Assembly (NCBI GenBank): GCA_000729835.1
Contig: JFHB01000019.1
Location: forward strand, 62,001-126,000
Length of the DNA stretch: 64,000 nt
DNA from: Atkinsonella hypoxylon
Taxonomy: Eukaryota > Ascomycota > Sordariomycetes > Hypocreales > Clavicipitaceae
Direction of reading: 5' to 3'
The position numbers and the translations under genes are program-made. The notes under the pieces are model-generated. The model saw nothing but the letters and a program-made list of their open reading frames with translations. It had not been told where the DNA came from and ran no database searches. Positions 20,369 through 30,728 of this stretch are shown one piece after another (the stretch's first letter is position 1; each line of letters opens with the position of its first letter).

Positions 20369-23300
20369 ATGCAAATACCCTGGCTGGGTCGCGATAGCTC
20401 ATGTCAGGAGCCATTGCTTCCTACGTCTGGTAAACCAACCATTACCGAGCTCACTGACTTGGAACCATCGCATGGTGACGGGCCTCAAAGACCACGCCAC
20501 GTGCGCACCACCTCGTCTCATGCCAGAGTAGGCCAAGTTGCCGCCCACAAACGAACAGTATGTACGAGTTCCTCGTGACTAATAAGATTACAGGGTGTAG
20601 CGGACGAGTTTTCTTATATGACACCGAGCGAGGCCGCCTCCCGACTTCGAACCTCCTTAACACACGGCCTCACAGTCAACGATGCTCTTGCGCGACTGAG
20701 CGATTATGGACCGAACGAAATTCCACATGATGAACCAGAGCCTCTGTGGCTTCGATTCATAAGACAGTTTCAGGAGCCACTTATCATCCTGCTTCTTGTA
20801 TCAGCTGGGATGTCCCTCTTGTTGGGCAACTTAGATGATGCTGTAAGCATCACAGTTGCCGTAACCATAGTAGTGACGGTGGGCTTTATTCAAGAATATC
20901 GATCAGAAAAGTCCATCGAGGCCCTGAATCATCTTGTGCCCAATCACGCGCATTTAGTTCGTGGGGGGGCCAGCAAACCATCAGCCTCTATACCAAAATC
21001 TGCCTCCTGGCCATCATCAGCTGAAGGCGACGTGGATCAATCCGACAGCCCCAGGACGAAAACTCCGGTTGAGGATACCATGGATGCAGAATCAACCAAG
21101 GTCATGGCTAGCCAGCTCGTACCTGGTGACTTGGTGCTCTTCACTACCGGTGATCGCATTCCTGCGGATATTCGCGTTATCAAGGCAGCTGATCTAACAA
21201 TTGATGAATCAAATCTTACTGGAGAGACTGAATCTGTGAGGATCACTACAGAGGCCCGGTCGAGACAGGTCAGCAGCCAAGGGTTGAGTCACCTACGGCT
21301 CCCTCATTCATCATCCTTAGAATTCGACAAAACTCAGCAGGAGGCTGGCGGGAATGAAATTCATAATATCGCGTACATGGGAACGCTTGTCACATCAGGC
21401 CACGGGCAGGGCATTGTATTCGCCACAGGAGGAAGCACCCAGTTTGGCACAATTGCAACCAGCGTTTCGGGTACAGAGAGTCCACGCTCCCCCCTTCAGT
21501 TGTCGATGGATGAGCTCGGCGGTCAGCTCAGCAAGGCATCATTTGTTGTGATCGGGCTTATATCATTCGTAGGGTGGTTGCAAGGTAAAAACTTGTTGGA
21601 AATCTTCACGATATCCATATCCTTGGCAGTCGCGGCTATTCCTGAAGGACTCCCGATCATTGTGACGGTCACCTTGGCACTTGGCGTTCACCGAATGGCA
21701 AAGCATAATGCCATCGTACGGAGAATGCCCAAGGTTGAGACTCTAGGCTCTGTCAATGTCGTCTGTACTGACAAAACTGGTGCGTTTTTTAACTCATCGA
21801 CTCCACCTCTCACCATCATGACTGTCTCTTCGTGCTAACTCGACGACTTTGACAGGAACTCTGACAACAAACCATATGACGACCTCCGAGATGTGGTATT
21901 TTGGAATCGATGAACCAATCAACGTTGCGTCCGATTCAGACTCTATTGAAGACAAGATAACGCCTGCTTCTCTGAGAATTATGCGCATCGGGAACATCGC
22001 TAATAACGCGCGTCTTGCTCAAAAGTTTACAGAGGGTGGAGCTGCAGCCTCTGCAGTTTTAAACTCAACGCTTGGGAGAGGCCAAATAGCTACTGCGTCC
22101 AGATGGGTGGGCCAGCCAACGGACGTAGCTATGTTGGATATGCTCGATAAGTTCAAAGAGCACGACATTCGCGACTCTGTGGGACCTCGAGTAACAGAGA
22201 CACCATTTAGCTCTGAAAGAAAGTGGATGGGTGTGACCATCGGATCTGAATCAAAAGGGGATAAGGAATTCGCCTACATGAAGGGTGCTATTGAGAGAAT
22301 TCTCACTGCGTGTAGCACGTATATCGACAAGGACGGCAGAGAAATAGTTCTTGATTCGAGTAGGCGTCAAGAAGCTCTGACAGCCGCGAATGCAATGGCT
22401 TCAAAAGGTCTTCGTGTTCTAGCCTTTGCCAGTGGAACGGTATTTAGGCCATTTCGAAGCCGCGCCTCACAGAATGGATCTCGAACCGGTACACCCGGTC
22501 TCAATCACAGTACTGACTCTCTTCCCTTGGCAAATGAAGAAGGGTACAAGGATTTGACGTTTGCTGGGTTGGTCGGCATGAGTGATCCGCCTCGACCTGG
22601 TGTCAGTCGTTCTATAAGAAGACTGATGCGTGGAGGCGTAAAAGTGATCATGATTACAGGTGATGCCGAGACAACAGCACTTGCCATTGGCAAGCAACTC
22701 GGCATGAACATAGCGGTGGCCAGTCAACACTCGAGCAGTCAGGGGACCGTACGTCCAGTTCTTCGCGGTGATGAGGTTGACGAAATGTCTGAAGATGATC
22801 TAGCCATGGCCATGCAACACACCACTATATTTGCTCGAACAAACCCGGATCACAAGATGAAGATCATCCGAGCCTTGCAATCTCGCGGCGATGTTGTTGC
22901 CATGACTGGAGACGGCGTGAATGATGCTCCAGCCCTGAAGAAGGCTGACATAGGCATTTCCATGGGCCGAAATGGCACAGATGTTGCCAAGGAAGCGGCC
23001 GATATGATATTAACTGATGACGATTTCTCGACCATTCTGCGTGCAATTGAAGAAGGCAAAGGAATTTTCAACAATATTCAGAACTTTCTCACATTCCAAC
23101 TTAGTACGAGCGCTGCCAGTCTGTCACTGGTACTCCTCTGTACGTTTTTTGGGTTCAAAACACCGCTTAATGCGATGCAGATTCTTTGGATAAGTGTGTG
23201 CTCCAAGTCGACTTTTACAATCATTTGTCCTCGCTAACTACCATTAGACATTATCATGGACGGCCCTCCCGCTCAGTCACTCGGTGTAGAAAAGGTTGAC

Positions 23301-23786
23301 CCTGATGTGATGAATCGGCCACCCAGAAGACGCAATGACGCCGTACTGACTAAGGCCGTGCTCACGCGTGTTCTGACATCGGCCATCATCATCATGCTCG
23401 GCACGATGCTCATCTACAGGCATGAAATGTTGGCGGATGGGCAGGTGACACGGCGTGACACAACAATGACATTTACCTGCTTTGTTTTCTTCGACATGTT
23501 TAACGCATTAAGCTGTCGTTCCGAGAGCAAGTCGATCTTTAGAGGTGAGATTGGGCTCTTTGCGAATAATTTGTTTAACTGGGCGGTGTCTCTTAGCGTT
23601 GTCTGCCAGTTGTTGGTGATTTACATGCCTTGGCTTCAGGAAGTCTTCCAAACTGAGGCAATTGGGTTTGCAGATCTTTTCAGGCTGGTGGTGTTATGTA
23701 GTTCGGTGTTTTGGGCAGACGAGCTACGCAAGTACTTGAAATATGGAAGAAGGCGTTTGGTCAGCGGATATAGTCAGAGTGTTTAG
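20369..23786 (+). CDS. PMR1: Golgi P-type Ca2+/Mn2+-ATPase
   Basis: Four exons: 20369-20557, 20594-21779, 21856-23193 and 23248-23786; 1083 residues. It is a type IIA P-type pump that loads the Golgi lumen with Ca2+ and Mn2+ for glycosylation. Visible marks: N-terminal cation-ATPase region (LSDYGPNEIPHDEPE), the actuator motif LTGETES near 271, the ion-site helix AAIPEGLPIIVTVTLALG, the phosphorylation motif DKTGT near residue 456 (rebuilt exactly across intron 2), the hinge TGDGVNDAPALKKADIG near 810 and the last helices with NIIMDGPPAQSLGVE. An insert of ~50 residues rich in Ser/Pro lies before the actuator domain. The first exon's non-conserved 63 residues make the exact start less certain; 20594 has no in-frame ATG before 20618. 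Confidence 0.94.
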
Positions 23787-24303
23787 TTAATGGGAAAGGT
23801 CACAATTCTGGTTGCGGTGGTCTCGTACATGGCTCAAACAAGTCACAGGAGTAATAGCTCCTCCGACATATAAATTTCAACATAGCTTGGCAACTTGCAG
23901 CAGCAGGATTGGGAGTATATTAGATCGTGGTGTCATTTTCTCAAAAGTAGCCTAGTAGCCTAGTTACCGCTATGTCTCATCTGGTCTCATAGATGATGAT
24001 GTTGTTAAGCAGCCGGGTTCCTCGACCAAGGCCTGCAAAAAATAGTAATGCCATGCGTCCAACGTTGAATGTGGCCCCTCCCTGTCCAGGAGCCAAGATG
24101 CGCGCGCCATGTGGCAGTCGCGACCCGTGTGACGGTATGTGTTCCAGCCTGTGAATAACCGGCCAGCCGCTTTCAAGCCCACTCTGCAACTCCAACACTG
24201 GCCAGCTACCACTTTGCTCAAGCTCAGAGCTTCTTGCCTAGCAAAACCGTCGACCACGGCTCCCGGGAGCTGTGCGCCTCCCGACCACATCTGCTCGTCG
24301 TCA
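23787..24303. other. PMR1/COG4 spacer
   Basis: 517 nt, gene-free. The COG4 frame is open upstream to 24139, but family similarity begins at 24304, so this part is treated as leader. Confidence 0.55.
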
Positions 24304-26769
24304 ATGCCTACCATCACGAATGGCGTACCCCGTCGCCCAAGCTTGCGCGATAGCAAGGATCCGAAGCCAAAAGCTATGTCTCCCCTCAGCCATGTCTCCA
24401 GCGTAGCGGATCTACGAGCTACCCTGGCCGTCTTGCACGAGCGAGAGTCTGCAATCACAGCCCGTCTCGACTCCCTCATTGCTTCGCAAGCCGACTTGAC
24501 AAGACATCTTGGTCGGCTTGATTTGTTGCGTGCTGGACTTGGTGCGCAAGTCATTGCGGCAAGGTCTATCAATAATGACATGCTTGCCTCAGCGGCCGAG
24601 ACGGCTGGCAGTCTCAGTAACAGGGTCAAGGAGCTTGATCTGGAGAAGAGCCGGGTAGAGGTTACCCTCGGGGTCGTAGAGCAGGTTGCCGAGCTCAAAG
24701 CTTGTGTCAATGGTGTGATCGGGTCCATGGGCGCACCGCAAGACTGGGAGGCTGCTGCCGGATACTTGTCCAGGGCGAGCAAAGTTCCCGAAGATATCGC
24801 TAAAGGTGCTTTTGCTGCGAGCATTGTGCCTAGCGTGGAAATTCCTGATCCTCCATGGGTGACCTTGGAAAGCGCCAGAGAATCTTTGTGCGGCCTCTTC
24901 TTGCGTGAGTTCGAAAAGGCCGCTGGAGATGGTGATGGAACAAAGGTTACACGATTCTTCAAACTATTCCCTCTGATTGGGCGAACAGATATTGGGCTTG
25001 ATGTATACGGACGTTATGTTTGTCAAGGAGTTGCAGGTACTGCTCGTGCTACATTGAAGGACAGTTTAGGTGGTCAGCCCCGAAAAGAGGGCTTCTTTTA
25101 CGCCAATGCCCTAACAAAATTATTTGAGCATATCGCACAAATTGTCGAGTCTCATAGGGGTCTCGTGGAGCGGCACTATGGTGTTGGGAAGATGGTTAAG
25201 GTAATAGAGCGACTACAGATGGAGGCGGATGTACAGGGTGGCATCATTCTCGATACATGGAGTGATGAACGAGGTATAGACAGGACCATCACTAACGTTA
25301 AATGCTACCCCTTTTCATTTCTGGTTCAGAGCTTCCTTCCGCAGGCTCCTAGAAGTGGTACGCCTCGAATTAGTTCTCCTTCTGTCGGAAATAACAACCC
25401 ACGATCGAGCGAGGATGAGGGTGTCAATATGAAGGAGGTAGATGGCCTTCTCAGCGAGATTGCAGTTATGCTCGGTCGTTGGTCTTTGTACACGCGGTTC
25501 CTTGCAGGAAAATGCATGGTAAGTTAGCGCTTACCCCGTTGTTTAGGAGACTCTAATATTGAATTCACTGTACAACTGTAGGATTTGAACGATGAAGACG
25601 CGCCTCTGGTTTTACCAGAGCTATTAGTAAAGTCAAACCTTTACCGTAAGGTCTCGGCAAAACTTACAACTCCCTACAATGTCATGACAACCTTCTTCTT
25701 CCGCCGATCCGTAGAGAAGGCTTTCCAATTGGATGAATACCCGACCGGTTTGTCCTTTAGTTTGAATAAGCCCATCGACGGTAATGGGCCGTTTATTATC
25801 ACAGCGGTAGACGATGTCATGTACATCGTCGATAACGTGTTACAAAAATCGATATCAACGTCACAACGAGATGTTGTTTCATCCGTCATTCCTACCATTG
25901 GTCGAGTTCTGAGCTCTGATTTCATTGGCATGATTCAACGCAAGATGCGGGACGAGTCGTATCCGAAACCCATCATCCATGAAGGATTCCCACCAGCAGA
26001 CAAGATTATACAATTCATAGTGCTCATCAACAGCTTGGACTTGTCCAACGAATACTTGGGTAGAATCATCGGCGCTCGTGTTGCAGTTGCAGAGAAGCAA
26101 CCAGATAGCATAACTCTACAAGGCTCGTCAAAGGAGCATTTCCCCTTTGGCAAAGACGTGACCTTTGTGGCCAATGCATTACATTCCCTCGAGGCAGGTT
26201 TCGTTGCAAAATCTACCGAGCTATTGACTGAGGGCATTCAAGTACTATTCACTCAGGTCGTCAAGGTCCGTCTGCGTCCTGTCATCAGCGAGACTTTCCG
26301 CGATGCTGATTACACCCTTACTGAGGAAGAGTTGAGCGACGTGGCGCATCAGAACGATGAAGAGGAGAGTGATCTCCTGGAACAAGTCCGCCGGCGATTT
26401 GAACACGGCTGGGATCAACTCATGAGACCCATCGCGCGAATCATGACGCCTGGCACATTTGGTACTCTCCTAGATATCACTGCACGGTACTTGTCGAGAA
26501 TCCTCGAGAAGAAGATCTTGACTTATGTTGGCAAGACGAGTCCGTTCGGTGTGGTCCGCATAGAGAGGGACTTCAATAGTATTGTAAATAACGTATCCAA
26601 GGGTGATTATAGCGTTCGGGAGGCGTTCGGGAAGGTGACACAACTTCTCATGGTGGCCAACATGGAGGATGACGAGTGGGAGGAGCTCATGAATGCAAAT
26701 GACGGTGGTATTGAATGGGTGCTAACAGCGGATGAGATGAGGAAAGCTAGATCACTAGTGCGAGCATAA
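24304..26769 (+). CDS. COG4: Conserved oligomeric Golgi complex subunit 4
   Basis: Two exons, 24304-25518 and 25582-26769 (63-nt intron), give 800 residues. The COG complex tethers retrograde vesicles at the Golgi. The N-terminal third is the coiled-coil region (LRATLAVLHERESAITARLD, LGRLDLLRAGLGAQVIAARS, VKELDLEKSRVEVTLGVVEQ). The COG4 central region follows (LCGLFLREFEKAAGDGDGTK, FFKLFPLIGRTDIGLDVYGR, HYGVGKMVKVIERLQMEADV). The C-terminal part has FFFRRSVEKAFQLDEYP and ends in a helical domain with WVLTADEMRKARSL. An in-frame ATG at 24139 would add 55 residues without family similarity, so 24304 (MPTITNG) is preferred. It lies head-to-tail behind PMR1, another Golgi gene. Confidence 0.93.
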
Positions 26770-27343
26770 CCGGTGGCATTGATGACATGGTAGCATCTAC
26801 AATAGATGGTGAGTGGTATGAAACGCTATCAAGCCATCAAGAAATAAATTCAGTTAGATCTAGGATCATGTTCTTCATGTTTCTTCAGTGACCGGAGTCA
26901 TCCGTTCGAGGCACGATATGTAACTTCCGCTTGACATGGGTACACTTGTTTCTCCGTATTCCGCCTTAGAAACACACACCGAGACATGCATTATCAGCAA
27001 ATGCCCTCAATGTTCTGGAGGCGGGGCACAATGGATATTTTGTTCAATATTTTGCAGAATAGACCATGGTTTACTTTCCATATGATCACAACCGGCCGGA
27101 GGTGAACCACAATGTCTGAAACCATGTTTGCTACAGTGTGAGTATGCCCTGGCCATTATCACGAACACGCCACATCACCAATCGAGCTTGCAAGTTCATC
27201 CTTGATCCATTTATTTGAACAGCTAAATGCTCATTGAAATCTAGAGCAAGACTTAAAGTATGGGATATGTGGTGAATTCATCATCCTACCGAGTATTGTT
27301 GCTAGAATTTGTTAGTGCCAATAGAGAAAGATTACAACAACTC
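26770..27343. other. Spacer before tRNA-Ala
   Basis: 574 nt holding the COG4 3' region and the tRNA upstream region. Nothing else is supported. Confidence 0.55.
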
Positions 27344-27434
27344 GGGCTTGTGGTCTAGGGGTATGATCTTCGTTTCGCACCTGTCAATAATAGTTGCCTA
27401 TGAATGGTCCCGGGTTCAATTCCCGGCGAGTCCA
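27344..27434 (+). tRNA. tRNA-Ala(CGC) with a 19-nt intron
   Basis: A full cloverleaf folds by hand: acceptor 27344-27350 with 27427-27433, D arm 27353-27367, anticodon stem TTCGT 27369-27373 with ATGAA 27400-27404, five-base variable loop, and T arm CCGGG/CCCGG around TTCAATT. Discriminator A is 27434. The loop reads TT-CGC-A, then an intron 27380-27398 in the canonical place after position 37. Position 3:70 is G:U, the alanine identity pair, which agrees with anticodon CGC. The D arm resembles fungal tRNA-Pro, but no Pro anticodon fits. A T6 run at 27441-27446 is the Pol III terminator; GGTTCAATTCC is the B box. Confidence 0.88.
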
Positions 27435-27919
27435 AGTTAATTTTTTACCCCTGTCCGCCTGCGTCAGGCGTCTCATTTTTTCTGCGTCATGTTACGCGAC
27501 GGATGTCAGACTTGCTGCCGTTTCCACCGAGACTACCTTATTTTTACTGTCTTGGTGAGGCGTGATGAAATGAGCGGAAAGACGAAGGGTTGTGTTGGCA
27601 TACTTCATTGCGCGCATCAGAGGGCCCCAAATTAAATGTGAGTCAAGCGACTCAGAAAAATTTGGGCCACCAACCAACGCTATGTGACGAACTTTCCATA
27701 ACTTCCGATGCCCGAGTCCTCGCACTTCCATGACTGACTGTCAAACAGAAGTGTCTTTTTCAAGGCCTATAAATTGACCTAGTTCTACGTTGAATACGGC
27801 TGGGCAAACGCCCACGCCACCTCAATCACGTCACGTTGGCCTGGGTGACAGCACCTCGACTTATATCGGCATCAGCCCGATTCCTCACCAGCTGGGCTTG
27901 TCTCATAACGTCGCCTGCC
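27435..27919. other. SUA5 upstream region
   Basis: 485 nt. After the tRNA terminator there is no separate gene. From 27794 to the SUA5 ATG the SUA5 frame stays open without an ATG (see findings). Confidence 0.55.
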
Positions 27920-29236
27920 ATGGAAACACGAGTGGTGCCGATCCCTCGGAAGGACTCGCTGGGCTATTTTGACGACAAAGGAGGCTCTCTCGACAGATTA
28001 GAGCACTGGATTATCAGACCAGAGGCTCAAGCCGCGGCAGCTGCTTTGCAGCCTGCAGCAGAATATCTTCGGACCAGAGACACGCCCGTTGCTTTCCCTA
28101 CAGAGACAGTATACGGCCTCGGCGCAGATGCCACGAGAAGCGGGTCCGTAAAGGGAATCTACTCAGCAAAGGGGCGACCATCTGACAACCCTCTCATTGT
28201 CCATGTGTCCGACTTATATATGCTGCGAAAGTTGCTGAGAGCAAAGGAGGGCTCTGACAGAGACAACAACGACCCGATACCCGCCATATATAAGCCGCTG
28301 ATTGAGAAATTCTGGCCTGGACCTCTGACCATATTACTACCAAACCCCGATCCTTCCCCCTTCGCACCCGAGGTGACTGCTGGTCTCAAGACATTTGGTG
28401 TGAGAATGCCATCCTCACCGCTGGCACTGACGCTCATTAAGCTTGCTGGTGTGCCGCTGGCGGCCCCGTCAGCAAATGCGTCCACGAAGCCTTCGCCCAC
28501 AACTGCACAGCACGTCAGAGACGACTTAGATGGGAGGATAGAACTGATCTTGGATGGAGGATCGTGCCAAGTTGGGGTAGAAAGCACGGTTGTCGACGGG
28601 CTCTGCGATCCACCGGTCGTTCTGAGGCCTGGAGGCGTAGGATTGGCAGACCTGCGCAGCTGTCCCGGCTGGGAAGATGTCGCTCTTGCGTACAAAGATC
28701 AGAGCGAGGAAGGCAAAGCTGCACCCAGGGCGCCAGGCATGAAGTACAAGCATTATAGCCCTACAGCGAGGGTTGTGTTGTACGAATCAACCTATCGAGC
28801 TGGCCAACATGGGATCGACCCGGTAGATGCGGCCGCTGCTAGTCCAAAACTCACAAACGGCCATACACAGACGACGAATGGAACCTCACATAAGCGTGTG
28901 GGCATCATACGGACCAAGAGGTGGCAGGCGGGCGCTGGCCTCCGGTGCACCAACTTCCACGCTTCCTCTGGTCGGAATGAAGACCATGATGACTTGTCGT
29001 ATGAGGTATACGTGGCTGACTTGAAAGACCAAGAGGGGAATACCTTGGGGGAAGTCTTCGATATTAACTTGGGCCAAGATACAAAGGACATTGCACAGGG
29101 ATTGTTCTCTTCCTTGCGAGAACTGGATAGACGAGGCGTGGACATGATTTTTGTAGACGGTATTGACGATGAATTAGGAATTTCGGCTGCAGTCATGAAC
29201 CGCCTTCGAAAGGCGGCATCTGAAATTAGAGCATAG
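27920..29236 (+). CDS. SUA5: Threonylcarbamoyl-AMP synthase
   Basis: Single exon, 438 residues from METRVVPIPRK. Sua5 makes threonylcarbamoyl-AMP from threonine, bicarbonate and ATP, the first step of the t6A37 modification of ANN-decoding tRNAs. The YrdC domain (about 45-255) shows PTETVYGLGADATRSGSV, IYSAKGRPSDNPLIVHVSD, FWPGPLTILLP, FGVRMPSSPLAL, APSANASTKPSPT and GGSCQVGVESTVVDG. The linker APGMKYKHYSPTARVVLYE leads to the C-terminal Sua5 domain, which distinguishes it from the shorter YrdC proteins. The frame continues open 126 nt upstream without an ATG and reads like a mitochondrial presequence. The gene converges with zeta-COP. Confidence 0.94.
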   Translation: METRVVPIPRKDSLGYFDDKGGSLDRLEHWIIRPEAQAAAAALQPAAEYLRTRDTPVAFPTETVYGLGADATRSGSVKGIYSAKGRPSDNPLIVHVSDLYMLRKLLRAKEGSDRDNNDPIPAIYKPLIEKFWPGPLTILLPNPDPSPFAPEVTAGLKTFGVRMPSSPLALTLIKLAGVPLAAPSANASTKPSPTTAQHVRDDLDGRIELILDGGSCQVGVESTVVDGLCDPPVVLRPGGVGLADLRSCPGWEDVALAYKDQSEEGKAAPRAPGMKYKHYSPTARVVLYESTYRAGQHGIDPVDAAAASPKLTNGHTQTTNGTSHKRVGIIRTKRWQAGAGLRCTNFHASSGRNEDHDDLSYEVYVADLKDQEGNTLGEVFDINLGQDTKDIAQGLFSSLRELDRRGVDMIFVDGIDDELGISAAVMNRLRKAASEIRA

Positions 29237-29543
29237 GATTATGCAATGTTAGATTTTAGACGGGATTGGGAAGAAACCTCCTGTGAATTTGCAGAACACT
29301 CCTCATTTGAATTTCACGGGTTTGTTCTTGCCCGGGATACATGTATCAATACCGGACGATACACATATTTTTTTAACCAAATCTTTATTCATGTGGCGCA
29401 AAGTAAGCAATGTTCAAGAATCGCCTTTTCCCCTCCATTGTAAAATAACCGGCGATCCGATGCTCCTTTCCGGTTTAAATAGCTACCATTGTCGTGACCT
29501 TCGATATCGTCTGTATCCCATTCCATACGCCATCCCTTCCCGT
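29237..29543. other. Convergent 3' spacer (SUA5 / zeta-COP)
   Basis: 307 nt between convergent stop codons. No other feature is seen. Confidence 0.6.
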
Positions 29544-30325
29544 TCACAAACCATGCCGTATCCACTCCGTGAGCTTGTTCTTGCCATATTGAGCTAGGTT
29601 GTTGACGCCCTGTTCACTGAGGTCGATGCGACCAATCTGGACATCCTGCGGAGGCGCTCTACTCACGCGCTGGGAAATAATTACAGGGTCCGTTTCGAGG
29701 ATGACACCGTCGTCGACAATCTCGTCTAGAGCAAGAACCACGAGGTCGTAGTTTTCGATGATGGTACGTTTGTCAATGGATTGCCTATGACACGCAAAAG
29801 AATGCAGGGTTAATCACGCTTGTTCTCTGGAATTAACGGGATGGATGGAGGTCAGGGGGAAACGAGGTCATCGGCCGTACTTGAAAATGATGTGTAGTGA
29901 GTCGCGGATAGCGAGAAGTGTGCTGTATAGTAGAATCTCATTCTCGTCTACCTCGCCCACAAGGTAAATCATGACGTCCGTCTCAAACTTGTACAGAACG
30001 ACCTTGTTATCGTAGAGGATGATGTCTCCAGTTTGCTTGGCTGTCTTTTCGATGAGGCCCTTCTCGAACGCCTTTTGGGATTTTAAGTCAGGATATGGGA
30101 TTTTAGCTGGGGCACCGCCTAGATGTGATCGAATCGTCTCAGTATGATCTCACAATATCTGCGTTCACGACCTTCCGTAAGGAGGGTAACATGGAGTAGT
30201 GACGGTTTGTGTTTACCTGCCGCGCCGTGAGGAGGAGAGAAATATTTTGCTAGAAGTCTGGAACCATCGTCAACACTTAGTATAAGGACGGCATAGACCG
30301 ACGTGAGGGAGATTGCGGGAGACAT
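29544..30325 (-). CDS. RET3: Coatomer subunit zeta
   Basis: Three exons, 30325-30217, 30118-29881 and 29784-29544, give 195 residues; introns are 98 and 96 nt. Zeta-COP is the small subunit of the COPI F-subcomplex for Golgi-to-ER and intra-Golgi transport. Longin-type family marks: SVYAVLILSVDDGSRLLAKY, AFEKGLIEKTAKQTGDIILY, VLYKFETDVMIYLVGEVDEN, LLAIRDSLHIIFKQSIDKR, then LALDEIVDDGVILETDP and the C-terminal EQGVNNLAQYGKNKLTEW. Length matches the family. It shares a divergent promoter with MCM4. Confidence 0.94.
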
Positions 30326-30728
30326 GATGGCAGGTGTTCGCTGCGATCAATGTCGATGATTTGTGCTGCTAACGCAACTGACCAGCTGTTGTTGCCCATC
30401 ATCCCATGTTCCCCCCCACTCCATCCATGCCGGCTCATAGAGCCACAGTGCGCCAAGCGGTCAAACACTTTGGCCGGACTCCGTCCTTCTTCACAATAAC
30501 TGCCAAGAATATTGCCTAACCGCTTTTAGATTTCGTGTTCCAGAACCCATTAACGCGTGACGCGCTTTACCACCTTTACCCGTGGTTGGTCGTGAGTTGA
30601 CTACTCCGTCAATTGCTGTCCCTCATGCATAATCATCCTAGAACTGTGGTCTTCTTTCACAGAGCAGGTCTTGGCCTTCACATTGTCGACACAATTGCGG
30701 TTCATTGTATTTCAGATAGCAATCCATT
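30326..30728. promoter_or_regulatory. Bidirectional promoter of zeta-COP and MCM4
   Basis: 403 nt between divergent start codons. It contains the tandem MCB-type site described at 30553-30565. A further open frame on the plus strand (30613-30807) is a shadow of the leader. Confidence 0.6.
30553..30565. promoter_or_regulatory. Tandem MCB (MluI cell-cycle box) sites
   Basis: ACGCGT followed at once by GACGCGC. ACGCGT is the MBF site of G1/S genes in fungi, and MCM genes are classical targets. It lies about 165 nt upstream of the MCM4 start codon. Function is inferred from motif and position. Confidence 0.6.
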
